A stretch of DNA of 64,000 nt, from positions 1,116,001 through 1,180,000 of the forward strand of contig CAWIFM010000003.1 in the NCBI GenBank assembly GCA_963835525.1. Reading direction: 5' to 3'. The notes beneath the pieces were generated by a model, which was not told the DNA's origin, did no database searches, and saw only the letters and a list, made by a program, of their open reading frames with translations. Each line of letters starts with the position of its first letter. Position 1 is the stretch's first letter. This stretch comes from DASSUW01 sp963835525 (GTDB taxonomy: Bacteria > Actinomycetota > Thermoleophilia > Solirubrobacterales > Solirubrobacteraceae). Positions 16,862-26,947 of this stretch are shown piece after piece. The position numbers and the translations under genes were made by a program.

Positions 16862-16887
16862 GGGGCGCCGGCCTCCGCCGGCGCCCC
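16862..16887. terminator. Strong GC hairpin between convergent genes
   Basis: GGGGCGCCGGC, loop CTCC, GCCGGCGCCCC: an 11-bp perfect stem between the 3' ends of the SnoaL-like gene and the amidase gene. Its position suits a bidirectional terminator. It has no U-tract, as is common in high-GC actinobacteria. Confidence 0.6.
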
Positions 16888-16903
16888 GGGATCTCCCGGC
16901 CCC

Positions 16904-17299
16904 CTACGGCTGTGTCGTCGACAGCGTGAAGACGAGCGTCTTGCGGTAGGTGCCCGTCCGCAGGCCGTCGTTGGCCCCGATCGGCTGCTGGAACGACAGC
17001 GTCACGGCGTCGTTGCTGACCGGCCCGGAGTAGCTGAGCAGCGGCGTCGGGCTCCCGCTGCCGCCCACCTCCGCGAACGGACCGCCCGCCGCCGCCTTCA
17101 GCGCCTGCGGCAGCGCGAACGCGCCGTTGACGAGCCGGCCGGTCGCGGTCGGGCTCGGATCCGACACGGTCAGCGCGGCCTCGCCCGCGGTCGACGTGAC
17201 GGTCGCGAGCGCCGAGGCCAGATACGTCTTCGGCAGGCCGGGCGTGAACGCGCCGAACGAGATCGGCCCGGTGACCGACAGCGCCAGCGTCGCCGGCAC
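16904..17299 (-). other. C-terminal domain shared with the left-edge glycosidase
   Basis: 131 residues from VPATLALSVTGP to TLVFTLSTTQP, with GAFTPG, STAGEAALTV, GRLVNGAFAL, GPVSNDAVTL and LRTGTYRKTL in the same order as in 3056-3424. The two copies differ by short insertions only. A Ser-rich linker region joins it to the second amidase domain. Confidence 0.7.
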
Positions 17300-19387
17300 G
17301 GTGCCGCCCACGTCGACGGCGACCGGCGTCTCGGTCGGTCCTTGCGCGGTGTCGCTCTCGAGGTCGCCGGGGTGGCAGTGGTGCGGCGAGTGGAACGTGC
17401 TGCCCGGCACGCAGCGCCACATGCTCGGGTTCGTCCAGCTCGGCGCGAGACGCACCTTCGTGGCCTGCTCGTATGCGTAGCCGGCGGCGAGCAGCTTCGC
17501 CTCGGATCCCGCGACGCCGACGAACGTCACGCCGATCGGGTTGCGGCCCGCGCCGCCGGTGCCGTAGCCGGCCGGGACGGTGAGCACCGGGTAGCCCGCC
17601 CGGTCGGCGATCCCGACCAGCGCGTTGCCGCTCGGCACCATCGCGACGTCGAAGCCGTCGAGGAGCGAGTCGATCAGGGCCCGGTTCGACGCCAGGCCCG
17701 CGGCGCGGTCCTCCTCGTACGCCGACAGGTCGGCGGCCGCCGCCTCGACCAGCTCGCGCTGCTGGTACTTGAGGCCCTCGACCGGGTTGGCCTCGTTGTA
17801 GGCGATGATCGCCTCCAGCGAGCCGGCTCCGCCGGACACGTCGGAGAGGTAGGCGTCGAGGTCACGCTCGAACTCGCGCACGACGATGCTCGGCGGGTTC
17901 GGGCTCGGTGTGCCGACCGTCTTCGCATCGGTGACCGCCCCCAGCGCCTGGATCGCGCCGACCGCCGCCGGATACGGCGCCGTGGTGTTGCCGATGACCG
18001 CCACGCGCTTGCCGCTCAGCGCGTCGGGCGAGAGCCCGGCCAGGTAGTCGGCCGAGCCGTCGTCCATCGCCTGCAACGCCAGCGCCGCGTCGTAGACGGT
18101 GCGCGCGATCGGCCCGGGCGAGTCCTGCGTGCGCGCCACCGGCATCACACCGGCACGGCTGACCAGCCCGACCGTCGGCTTCAGCGCCACTACGCCCGCC
18201 ACGCCGGCCGGGGCGATCATCTGCGCCGAGTCGGTCGAGGTCTCGGAGCCGACGGTCAGCGCCGCCAGGCCCGAGGCGGTCGCCGCCGCCGAGCCCGCCG
18301 ACGAGCCGGCGGGCGTCTTGTCGGTGTCGGACGGCAGCAGCACCTGGCCACCGAGCGACGAGTAGCCCTCCGGCAGGTTCGAGTCGAAGATCCCGCCCAG
18401 TTCGGTGACGTTCGTCTTGCCGAGGACGATCGCTCCCGCGGCCTTCAGCTTCGCCACCAGCGCGGCGTCACCGGCGGGCTTGGAGTGCTGGAGCGCGATC
18501 GAGCCACCCGTGGTCGGCAGTCCGCGCACGTCGATCGTGTCGTTGACGAGCACAGGGATGCCGTGCAGCGGCCCGCGTGATCCGCCCTGGGCGTCGAGCG
18601 CCTTCGCCTCCGCGATCGCGTGCGGGTTGATCGAGCGCACGGCCTGGATGGCCGGGCCCTCGGCGTTGGCGAGCGCGATCCGCGCCAGGTACGCGCGGGT
18701 GAGCGTCTCGGCCGTCAGCGTGCCGGCCGCCATGCGCTCCCGCAGGCTCGCGACCGACTCGGTCTCCAGAGAGAACGGCAGCGACGGCGCGGCGCCGGCC
18801 AGCGCCATGGCCGTCTCGTAGTCGGGGTTGCACGATCCGCGCGAGGCGAACGGCGGCGCCGGGACCGTCTTCGCGCAGCGGTACATGCTCGGGTTGAGCT
18901 CCGACGCCGGGCGCCGCAGCTTCGTCGCCTGCTCGATCACGTAGCCGACGCCGATCAGGTCTCGCTCGGAGTAGGCGTTGCCGTGGATCGAGACGCTGAT
19001 CGCCCGCCGCTGGGTCGCGTTGTAGCCCATCGGGATCGTGATCTGGGGCGTGCCCGCGGTCGGGCCGCTCGGGACCGACCCGAGGATCGCGATGAAGTCG
19101 TCGCTCGGATCGTTCGGCGTCTCGTTGCTCATCATGTCGTTGATGGCCTTGTGCTGTGCCGCCCGCCGGATCGGCATCGCGGCACGGTAAGCCGTCTCGT
19201 TCGCCCCGCCGGGCGAGATGTCCGACAGCGACGCGTTGAGGTGCGCGTTGTTGCCGAACTTGAGCGCCTCGTGCTCGTTGGCCTGGTTGTCGGCGACCTC
19301 CTCGACGAGCGACTTGATCGGCGCGTTCGGGCCGAGCCGCTCGTAGTACTCGTCGATGCTCTTGTGCTGCTGGTAGCCGGCGGGCAG

Positions 19388-19406
19388 GTCGGGGACAGTC
19401 CCCGAC
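19388..19406. repeat. REP-like palindrome in the amidase
   Basis: GTCGGGGA, loop CAG, TCCCCGAC, lying exactly at the last frameshift of the amidase. Its core GGGGACAGTCCCC has the same architecture as the GGGGTCAGACCCC copies at 62 kb. Confidence 0.5.
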
Positions 19407-20647
19407 ATCGATCTGAGCGCGCGGGACCATGATCGCGCCCGCGGCCTCGAGCGCGTCGAAGGCGAGCGCCGCCGGTGAGCCCTCGGCGAAGGTGCCGTTG
19501 TAGCCGATGCGCTTGCCCGCCACGAAGTCGGTCCGCAGCGCCGACATGTAGTCGGGGATCGGCGACGGCAGCGGCGGCAGGACGGCGTGGATGTTCGGGC
19601 CCGAAGAACTCGACGTAGCCCGCGTCGCTCAGCGGGTCATGGCCGGAGATCGACTGCAGCGTCATCGCCGCGTCGGCGACCGTCTTGGTCCATCGGGCCG
19701 GCCGTGTCCTGCGACGCCGAGATCGGCGCGATGCCGTACGCCGGCACGAGCCCGACGGTCGGCCGGATGCCGACCAGGCTCTGCGCGCCGGACGGGCTGA
19801 TGATCGAGCCGACGTCTCGGTGCCGATCGTCAGCATCGACAGCGCCGCCGCGCCCGCGGTCCCGGAGCCCGAGGAGGAGCCGCTCGGGTTCTGGTCGGCG
19901 TCGAGCGCGTGAAGCACCTGGCCGGTCAGGTTCGAGAAGCCCGACGGCTGGTTGCCGAAGCTGTTCGCGTACTCCGACAGGCCGAGCTTGCCGAGGATCA
20001 CGACGCCGCTCTGCGCGCAGCTTCTTGACGATGCCGGAGTCGGTCTCCGGGAACGAGTTGCGCAGCGAGTAGTTGCCCGCCGACGTGTACATGCCCTTCA
20101 CGTCGATCAGGTCCTTGAGCAGGATCGGCAGGCCGTGCGCGGGCCCGCGCACGTGACCGTCCGCGCGCTCCTTGTCGAGCAGCGCCGCATCGCTGCAGCG
20201 CGTCCTTGTTGAGCTGCGTGACCGCGTTCAGGCCGGGGCCGCGCTTGTTGAGCGCCGCGATCCGCGCGATGTACGCGCGCGTGAGCTGGACCGACGTGAG
20301 CTCGCCGCTCTCCATCATCTCGATCGCCGTCGGACCATCCAGCTTCTCGAGGTCGAGGACGGGATCGGCGGCTGCCGGTGCTGCACCGGCGGTTAACACG
20401 GCGGCGAGCGCGCACAGCAGCGCGCCGCGCCGGTGGAGGCGGCGAAGGCTCACATTCACTCCGTTGATAGACGGGCCCCGCCGACCCGGTGGCTGGACGA
20501 GCCGACGCTATCCCGGCGCGGTTCGCGTTGGCATTGGACCGCCGGCACAAGCCGGGCTCGACCCGCGGTCGGCCGACGGGGCGCGGCCGTCGCCGAGCCA
20601 CGTCGCGGTTATCCGCATGACACAGCCCGGGTAGGCACACTTCCCAC

Positions 20648-22837
20648 ATGGCCATCGCCGCCTCTGAAGACCTCGAGCGGCTCGTCCACCGCGAGCACGC
20701 CAACCCGCACAGCATCCTCGGCGCCCACCCGACCAAGGGCGGAGCCGTCGTGCGCGCCTTCAGGCCGGCGGCAGCGAGCGTCAAAGCCGTCACCGCCGAC
20801 GGCGAGACCGCCGAGCTCGACCAGGTCCACCCCGGCGGGATCTTCGAGGGCGTGATCGACGGCGCCGAGCTCCCGTTGAGCTACCAGCTCGAGGTCGGCT
20901 ACGGCGAGGCCGGCACGGTCACGATCGACGATCCGTACCGCTTCCTTCCCACCATCGGGGAGCTCGACCAGCACCTCCTCGGCGAGGGACGCCACGAGGA
21001 GATGTGGACCAGGCTCGGCGCGCACGTGCAGGAGATGGACGGCGTGCGCGGGACGGCGTTCGCGGTCTGGGCGCCGTCGGGCCGCGCCGTGTCCGTGGTC
21101 GGCGACTTCAACTTCTGGGACGGCCGCGTGCACCCGATGCGGGCGCTCGGGGCGTCAGGGATCTGGGAGCTCTTCCTGCCCGGCATCGAGGCCGGCTCGC
21201 ACTACAAGTACGAGATCCTCGCGCCGGACGGCGAGATCCGCCTGAAGGCCGACCCGGTGGCCTTCGCCACCGAGGTGCCGCCCAAGACCGCGTCGGTCGT
21301 GCACGAGTCGACGCACGACTGGGCCGACGAGAAGTGGCTGGGGGACCGTGCCAAGTCGGACCCGCTCCAGGGCCCGATCTCGATCTACGAGGTCCACCTC
21401 GGGTCGTGGCGGCTGAACCCGATGGAGGGCAACCGGTCGCTCACGTACCTCGAGCTGGCCGACGAGCTCTCCGCCTACGCGCTCGACATGGGCTTCACCC
21501 ACATCGAGCTGCTGCCGGTGATGGCGCACCCGTTCAGCGGCTCGTGGGGCTACCAGGTGACGGGCTACTTCGCGCCCACGCCGCGCTACGGCTCGCCCGA
21601 CGACTTCAAGGGCTTCGTCGACCGCCTGCACCAGAACGGCCTCGGCGTGATCCTCGACTGGGTCCCTGCCCACTTCCCGCGCGACGACTTCGCGCTCGCC
21701 CGCTTCGACGGCACGGCGCTCTACGAGCACGACGACCCGCGGCGCGGCGCCCACCCCGACTGGGGCACGCTGGTCTTCAACTACGGCCGCCACGAGGTCC
21801 GCAACTTCCTCGTCGCCAACGCCCTCTACTGGCTGCGCGAGTACCACGCCGACGGCATCCGCGTCGACGCGGTCGCCTCGATGCTCTACCTCGACTACTC
21901 GCGCGAGGAGGGGCAGTGGGTCCCGAACCAGTACGGCGGCAATGAGGACCTCGACGCCGTCCAGTTCCTGAAGGAGTTCAACGAGGTCGTGCACGGGCGC
22001 GAGCCCGGGACGATCTCGGCGGCCGAGGAGTCGACCGCCTGGCCGGGCGTCTCACGGCCCACCTACCTCGGCGGGCTGGGCTTCGGCTTCAAGTGGAACA
22101 TGGGCTGGATGCACGACACGCTGGCCTACTTCCAGCAGGACCCCGTGTACCGCCGCTGGCACCACCACGAGCTGACCTTCAGCCTCGTCTACGCGTTCAC
22201 CGAGAACTTCATCCTGCCGCTCAGCCACGACGAGGTCGTGCACGGCAAGGGCTCGCTGCTGTCCAAGATGCCGGGCGACAAGTGGCAGAAGATGGCCAAC
22301 CTGCGCTCGCTCTACGCCTTCATGTGGGCGCACCCGGGCAAGAAGCTGCTGTTCATGGGCTGCGAGTTCGCCCAGGAGACCGAGTGGAGCGAGGAGCGCT
22401 CGCTGGACTGGCACCTGCTCGAGGACGCGCAGCACCGCGGCATGCAGTCGCTCGTGCGCGACCTCAACCACGCCTACAAGGACGAGCCGGCGCTGTGGGA
22501 GCTCGACTTCGACCACACGGGCTTCTGGTGGATCGAGGCCAACGACGCCGACTCCAACGTCTTCGCCTTCGCCCGCAAGTCGGCCGACAACGAGCGCGTG
22601 ATCGTCTTCGTGGCCAACCTCTCGCCGATCCCCCGCGAGGGCTACCGGCTCGGGCTGCCGCGCTCGGGCCGCTGGCGCGAGCTGGTCAACACCGACTCCG
22701 GCTTCTACGGCGGCTCGGACGTCGGCAACCTCGGCGGCATCGAGGCCGGCCCGCTCGCCTGGCAGAGCCAGCCGTTCTCTGCTGAAGTCACGCTGCCGCC
22801 GCTGGGCACGCTCTGGCTCGTGCCTGACGCGGATTGA
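20648..22837 (+). CDS. glgB: 1,4-alpha-glucan branching enzyme GlgB
   Basis: 729 residues, normal length. N-terminal CBM48-like modules (GAHPTKGGAVVRAF; GVRGTAFAVWAPSGRAVSVV) precede a GH13 (beta/alpha)8 barrel. Catalytic residues are visible: Asp in GIRVDAVASM (about 408), Glu in SAAEESTAWP (about 460) and Asp in LPLSHDEVVHGKGSL (about 527). It makes the alpha-1,6 branches of glycogen in the cytoplasm. It is followed without a gap by rtcB (TTGA overlap), and treZ-glgX-treY lie 2.4 kb on, so branching and breakdown to trehalose are genetically linked. Confidence 0.97.
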   Translation: MAIAASEDLERLVHREHANPHSILGAHPTKGGAVVRAFRPAAASVKAVTADGETAELDQVHPGGIFEGVIDGAELPLSYQLEVGYGEAGTVTIDDPYRFLPTIGELDQHLLGEGRHEEMWTRLGAHVQEMDGVRGTAFAVWAPSGRAVSVVGDFNFWDGRVHPMRALGASGIWELFLPGIEAGSHYKYEILAPDGEIRLKADPVAFATEVPPKTASVVHESTHDWADEKWLGDRAKSDPLQGPISIYEVHLGSWRLNPMEGNRSLTYLELADELSAYALDMGFTHIELLPVMAHPFSGSWGYQVTGYFAPTPRYGSPDDFKGFVDRLHQNGLGVILDWVPAHFPRDDFALARFDGTALYEHDDPRRGAHPDWGTLVFNYGRHEVRNFLVANALYWLREYHADGIRVDAVASMLYLDYSREEGQWVPNQYGGNEDLDAVQFLKEFNEVVHGREPGTISAAEESTAWPGVSRPTYLGGLGFGFKWNMGWMHDTLAYFQQDPVYRRWHHHELTFSLVYAFTENFILPLSHDEVVHGKGSLLSKMPGDKWQKMANLRSLYAFMWAHPGKKLLFMGCEFAQETEWSEERSLDWHLLEDAQHRGMQSLVRDLNHAYKDEPALWELDFDHTGFWWIEANDADSNVFAFARKSADNERVIVFVANLSPIPREGYRLGLPRSGRWRELVNTDSGFYGGSDVGNLGGIEAGPLAWQSQPFSAEVTLPPLGTLWLVPDAD

Positions 22838-23994
22838 GCACGATCAAGACGTTCGGCTCCGTCGACGAACGGAGCCTGAAGCAGCTCGAGCGGTGCATGA
22901 GCGCCGGCGACGCCGAGTTCGGCGTCCTGTGCGCGGACCATCACGTCGGCTACTCGCAGCCGATCGGCGGCGGCATCGCGTACGAGGGCCACGTGTCGCC
23001 CTCGGGCGTCGGCTACGACATCGGCTGTGGCAACAAGGCCGTCCGCACGGACCTGACGCGCGACGAGCTCGACGTCGAGCCGGTGATGCGCGAGATCGTC
23101 CGCCGGATCTCGTTCGGCATGGGCGTCCCGGCGCAGGAGCGCACCGACCACCCCGTGCTCGACAAGATCCGCGACGCCGACTTCGGCCCGCAGCGCAAGC
23201 TCGCGCAGCTGGCCGAGTCGCAACTCGGCACGGTCGGCTCGGGCAACCACTACGTCAACTTGATGGCGGACGAGCAGGACCGTGTCTGGGTAGGCGTCCA
23301 CTTCGGGTCGCGCGGCTTCGGCCACAAGACGGCCTCGGACTTCCTGGCGCTGGCAGAGGGCAAACGCGAGATGGACTCGCCGCCGGTGCTGTTCGAGGTC
23401 GGATCCGAGCTGGGCGACGCCTACGTGAGCGCGATGGAGCTCGCGGGCGAGTACGCCTACGCCGGCCGCGACGTCGTGGTCGCGAAGGTGCTCGAGATCC
23501 TCGGCGCCGAGGCGGTCCACGAGGTGCACAACCACCACAACTTCGCGTGGCGCGAGGAGCACTTCGGCCGCACCTACTGGGTGATCCGGAAGGGCTGCAC
23601 GCCGGCTCGCCCCGGCCAGGAGGGCTTCGTCGGCGGCTCGATGGGCGACGAGTCCGTGATCCTCGAGGGCGTCGAGTCGGGCGAGAACGAGCAGGCGCTG
23701 TTCTCGACCGTGCACGGCGCCGGCCGGGTGATGAGCCGCACGCAGGCCGCGGGCCGGATCCGCCGGGGCAGGCAGGTCAAGCCGGGCGTCGTCGACTGGC
23801 CCGCGGTGCAGGCCCGCCTGCGCGAGCAGGGCATCGTGCTGTTCGGCGGCGGCGCCGACGAGGCGCCGGAGGTGTACAAGCGCCTGCCGGACGTGCTCGC
23901 CGCGCACGGCGCGACGATCCGCGTCAAGCACACGCTCCGGCCGCTCGGCGTCGCGATGGCCGGCCGGGACGTCTACGACCCGTACAAGGACTGA
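22834..23994 (+). CDS. rtcB: RtcB-type RNA ligase
   Basis: 386 residues from a TTG overlapping the glgB stop. Motifs of the RtcB family are complete: GVGYDIGCGN with the metal-binding Cys, GSGNHYVN, HFGSRGFGHK, the HEVHNHHNFAW histidines and VHGAGRVMSRTQA with the guanylated His (about 294). The enzyme joins 2',3'-cyclic phosphate or 3'-phosphate ends to 5'-OH RNA using GTP and manganese. It is of the shorter (about 390-residue) subgroup. No archease or RtcA gene is nearby. Coupling to glgB is unusual and its meaning unknown. Confidence 0.95.
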   Translation: MSTIKTFGSVDERSLKQLERCMSAGDAEFGVLCADHHVGYSQPIGGGIAYEGHVSPSGVGYDIGCGNKAVRTDLTRDELDVEPVMREIVRRISFGMGVPAQERTDHPVLDKIRDADFGPQRKLAQLAESQLGTVGSGNHYVNLMADEQDRVWVGVHFGSRGFGHKTASDFLALAEGKREMDSPPVLFEVGSELGDAYVSAMELAGEYAYAGRDVVVAKVLEILGAEAVHEVHNHHNFAWREEHFGRTYWVIRKGCTPARPGQEGFVGGSMGDESVILEGVESGENEQALFSTVHGAGRVMSRTQAAGRIRRGRQVKPGVVDWPAVQARLREQGIVLFGGGADEAPEVYKRLPDVLAAHGATIRVKHTLRPLGVAMAGRDVYDPYKD

Positions 23995-23997
23995 GCG

Positions 23998-25185
23998 CTA
24001 GCCGCGCTTCTTCTTCTTGGGCCGCGTCTTGACGACGACCGAGCGGGTCCAGTCGCGCACGAACGAGCCGGGCTCGGGCGTGGCGATCACGCGGAACCGC
24101 CGGGCGGTCCGCTTCAGCCGCTGGACGACGAACCGGTAGCTGGAGCGGACCTCGTCGGCGGGAGCCAGCGTCCCGCTGCGCACGCGCCTCCAGCCGACGC
24201 CCGGCCGGTAGAGCTGGAGCACGACCGTGCCGGTGACGGCGGGCAGGACCGAGCCCTCGAGGCTCGCCCGCTTGCGGGCGAAGTGGCGTACGCGGAGGCC
24301 GGCGTTCACGCGGCTGCGGGCGGTGACCTCCGGGCTCGTCACGACCTTCTGAGTACGCGTCACGACGCGGTAACGCGTGGTCGTCCACAGCTGCGGGATG
24401 GTGAACAGGTAGCCGCCGTCGCGGCCGGTCCGGGCCGTGCCGAACTCGACGAAGCCCTGGTCCTGCGGGCGCTGCTGCTGGAGCTCGACCGTCATGCCGG
24501 ACGCGCCGGCGCCGCTCACGCGGCCGCCGAGGCGCACGTCGCCGCCGTAGGGGACGGTCCTTCGCGAGAGGCCGAGGCTGACGGCGCTCGGCAGGCGCGC
24601 GGTGCGGAACGAGTGGTCCGAGCCGGGCGTGGTGCCCGCCGCGTTGGTCGCGACCGTGCGCCAGTGGTAGCGCGTGTACGGCCGCAGGTTCGCCAGCTTG
24701 GTGGCGACCGAGGCAGTGCCGGTGCCGGGAACCTGGGCGACGGTGGTCTCGCTGCCGTAGCGCGTCGACGTCCCGTACTCGATGCGGTAGGTCGTCGCGC
24801 CGCCGTTGGTGTTGATCGTGGCCGTCGCGTTCGCCGAGTCCGGGCCGATGTCGCGTGCTCGCTGGTTGGAGATGACGGGCGGCATGGGGTTGGCGCCGGT
24901 CGTGAACGTGACGTCGTTCTGCGGCGCGTTGTTGACCACGAGCCGGTAGTGGTAGGTCGTCTGGGCGGTCAGGCCGGAGACCGGTGCCGAGACCGCGGGG
25001 CCGGTGGCCGCCTGCGGCGTCGTGGTCAGGCCGTACGAGGTCGTGGTGCCATATTCGAAGTACACGCTCGCCGGTGTGTCGATCGTCCCGTTGAGCGTCG
25101 CACCGGTGTTGGTGACGCCGGTGGCGGGCTGGGTCGCGGTCGCGACGGCCGCCGTCGCGAGCAGGGTGGCGAGGAACATCTGCAT
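23998..25185 (-). CDS. Secreted fibronectin-III-like repeat protein
   Basis: 395 residues. A signal peptide (MQMFLATLLATAAVATA) is followed by two FN3-like repeats (TGVTNTGATLNGTIDTPASV with YFEYGTTTSYG; then ANATATINTNGGATTYRIEY with YGTSTRYG). Two further beta-sandwich regions follow (LSRRTVPYGGDVRLGGRVSG; RASLEGSVLPAVTGTVVLQL). The tail is very basic (KTRPKKKKRG). No catalytic motif is visible, so a surface adhesion or scaffold role is likely. It converges on rtcB with only 3 bp between stops and interrupts the glycogen gene row on the other strand. Confidence 0.8.
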   Translation of the reverse strand: MQMFLATLLATAAVATATQPATGVTNTGATLNGTIDTPASVYFEYGTTTSYGLTTTPQAATGPAVSAPVSGLTAQTTYHYRLVVNNAPQNDVTFTTGANPMPPVISNQRARDIGPDSANATATINTNGGATTYRIEYGTSTRYGSETTVAQVPGTGTASVATKLANLRPYTRYHWRTVATNAAGTTPGSDHSFRTARLPSAVSLGLSRRTVPYGGDVRLGGRVSGAGASGMTVELQQQRPQDQGFVEFGTARTGRDGGYLFTIPQLWTTTRYRVVTRTQKVVTSPEVTARSRVNAGLRVRHFARKRASLEGSVLPAVTGTVVLQLYRPGVGWRRVRSGTLAPADEVRSSYRFVVQRLKRTARRFRVIATPEPGSFVRDWTRSVVVKTRPKKKKRG

Positions 25186-25228
25186 GGCTTGGCTTGAACA
25201 CCGTTCTACACGGGAAGATGCGGTCCTC

Positions 25229-26947
25229 GTGCCTGTCAGCGAGCTGTCATTCGAACGCCGCCTCGGCGCCTTCCCTCTCGGCGACGGCCGCGCCGAGTTC
25301 CGCGTCTGGGCGCCGAGCGCCCAGCGGATCGGCCTGCGGGTGGACGGGCGCGAGCATTCGCTCGAGGACGCCGGCCACGGCGTGTACGAGGTGTCGGTGG
25401 ACGCGGGCGCGGACTACACGTACGTGGTCGACGGCGCCGAGCTGCCCGACCCCTGCAGCCGCTGGCAGCCGGAGGGCCTGCGCGGGCCGTCGCGGCTGCT
25501 CGACACGGCCGCCTTCGAGTGGACCGACCAGGGCTGGGCGCCGCCCGGCATCGACGATCTGGTGGTCTACGAGCTGCACGTCGGCACCTTCACTCCCGCG
25601 GGGACGTTCGACGCCGCCATCCCGCATCTGCGCGCGCTGCGCGAGCTCGGGGTGACGGCGATCGAGCTGATGCCGGTGGCCGAGTTCCCCGGCCGCCACG
25701 GCTGGGGCTACGACGGCGTCTACCTGTCGGCCGCGCAGTCCTCCTACGGCGGCCCGCACGGGCTGCAGCGCCTGGTCGACGCCGCCCACGCCGACGGCCT
25801 CGCGGTGCTGCTCGACGTCGTCTACAACCACGTCGGCGCCTCCGGGACCAAGGCGCTGAAGGCGTTCGGTCCCTACTTCACCTCGCACTACGAGACGCCG
25901 TGGGGCGAGGCGATCAACTACGACGACGAGCACTCGGACGCGGTCCGCGAGTGGGCGCTGCAATCGGCCGAGCAGTGGGTGCGCGACTTCCACGTCGACG
26001 GCCTGCGGCTCGACGCCGTGCACGCGATCAAGGACTCCAACCCCGAGCATCTGGTGGCCGCCGTCGTCCGCCGGACGGCGCCGGCCTTCGTGATCGCCGA
26101 GTCCGGGATGAACGACCCGAAGGTGATGCGAGACGTCATGCGCGGCGGCTGGGGCTGCGACGCCGCCTGGGCCGACGACTTCCATCACGCCCTGCGCACG
26201 CTGCTGACCGGCGACCGCGAGGGCTACTACGCCGAGTTCGGCGAGCTCGCCGACCTGGCCAAGGCCTTCCACCGGCCCCACGTCCACGACGGCACGTACT
26301 CGAGCTTCCGCCACCGCCGCTTCGGCGCCCGCGCCGGCGACGTCCCGCCGGAGCGCTTCGTGGTCTTCTCCGCCAACCACGACCAGGTCGGCAACCGCGC
26401 CTTCGGCGACCGGCTGCCGGTCGAGGCCCGGGCGCTGGCCGCCCTGATCACGCTGCTGTCGCCTTTCACGCCGATGATCTTCCAGGGCGACGAGTACGGC
26501 GAGACGGCGCCGTTCCAGTTCTTCTCCGACCACATCGACGAGGACATCGCCGCCGCCACCCGCGAGGGCCGCCGGCGCGAGTTCGCCGCCTTCGCCGAGT
26601 TCCGCGGCCGCGAGGTCCCCGACCCGCAGGATCCGGCCATCTTCGAGGCCTCCAAGCTCACGCGCACCGGCGAGCCGGACGGCCTGTGCGACCTCTACGC
26701 GGAGCTGCTGCGGTTGCGGCGCGAGCTGCCGCCGGGCGACGCCGACGCCATCGACTTCGACGAGCACGCCGGCTGGCTGCGCGTGCGGCGCGGGCCGTTC
26801 GCGCTGGTCGCCAGCTTCTCGCGCCGCCCGTCCCACGCCCCGCTGGAGGAGACGGCCGAGCCGGTCGTCGTCGCCGGCCACATCACTCTGGAACCCGGTT
26901 ATGTCGTGCTCACCGCACTGTCGGGCGCCCTCCTGCGGATAACGTGA
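25229..26947 (+). CDS. treZ: Malto-oligosyltrehalose trehalohydrolase TreZ
   Basis: 572 residues from a GTG (MPVSELSFERRLGAFPLGDG). An N-terminal CBM48-like domain (AEFRVWAPSAQRIGLRVDGR) precedes a GH13 barrel. Catalytic residues: Asp in DGLRLDAVHAI (about 260), Glu in FVIAESGMND (about 290) and Asp in SANHDQVGNRAFGDRL (about 384). TreZ releases trehalose from maltooligosyltrehalose made by TreY. Its stop overlaps the glgX GTG (GTGA), forming a tight treZ-glgX-treY operon. Confidence 0.96.
   Translation: MPVSELSFERRLGAFPLGDGRAEFRVWAPSAQRIGLRVDGREHSLEDAGHGVYEVSVDAGADYTYVVDGAELPDPCSRWQPEGLRGPSRLLDTAAFEWTDQGWAPPGIDDLVVYELHVGTFTPAGTFDAAIPHLRALRELGVTAIELMPVAEFPGRHGWGYDGVYLSAAQSSYGGPHGLQRLVDAAHADGLAVLLDVVYNHVGASGTKALKAFGPYFTSHYETPWGEAINYDDEHSDAVREWALQSAEQWVRDFHVDGLRLDAVHAIKDSNPEHLVAAVVRRTAPAFVIAESGMNDPKVMRDVMRGGWGCDAAWADDFHHALRTLLTGDREGYYAEFGELADLAKAFHRPHVHDGTYSSFRHRRFGARAGDVPPERFVVFSANHDQVGNRAFGDRLPVEARALAALITLLSPFTPMIFQGDEYGETAPFQFFSDHIDEDIAAATREGRRREFAAFAEFRGREVPDPQDPAIFEASKLTRTGEPDGLCDLYAELLRLRRELPPGDADAIDFDEHAGWLRVRRGPFALVASFSRRPSHAPLEETAEPVVVAGHITLEPGYVVLTALSGALLRIT

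Larger units (their letters stand above)
16904..20459 (-). pseudogene. Secreted tandem amidase-signature protein, six frameshifts
   Basis: The start at 20459 gives a signal peptide (MNVSLRRLHRRGALLCALAA). Two amidase-signature (AS) domains follow, then a shared C-terminal domain. Domain 1 shows LPILLKDLIDVKG (catalytic Lys) and NPSGSSSGSG plus GTETS (Ser pair). Domain 2 shows AGSSAGSAAA and a Ser loop, but the Lys position reads VLVNDTID, so Asn replaces Lys (18542-18544). The frame changes near 20191, 20011, 19810, 19689, 19600 and 19402, while the remaining 2.5 kb is clean; an 834-residue frame from 19408 encodes domain 1's end, domain 2 and the tail. It may be a real pseudogene or a poorly sequenced segment. 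Confidence 0.8.

Noticed and set aside
25519..26943. Apparent 475-codon N-terminal extension of glgX
   Set aside because: Arg/Ala-rich shadow of treZ; GlgX motifs begin right after the GTG at 26944.
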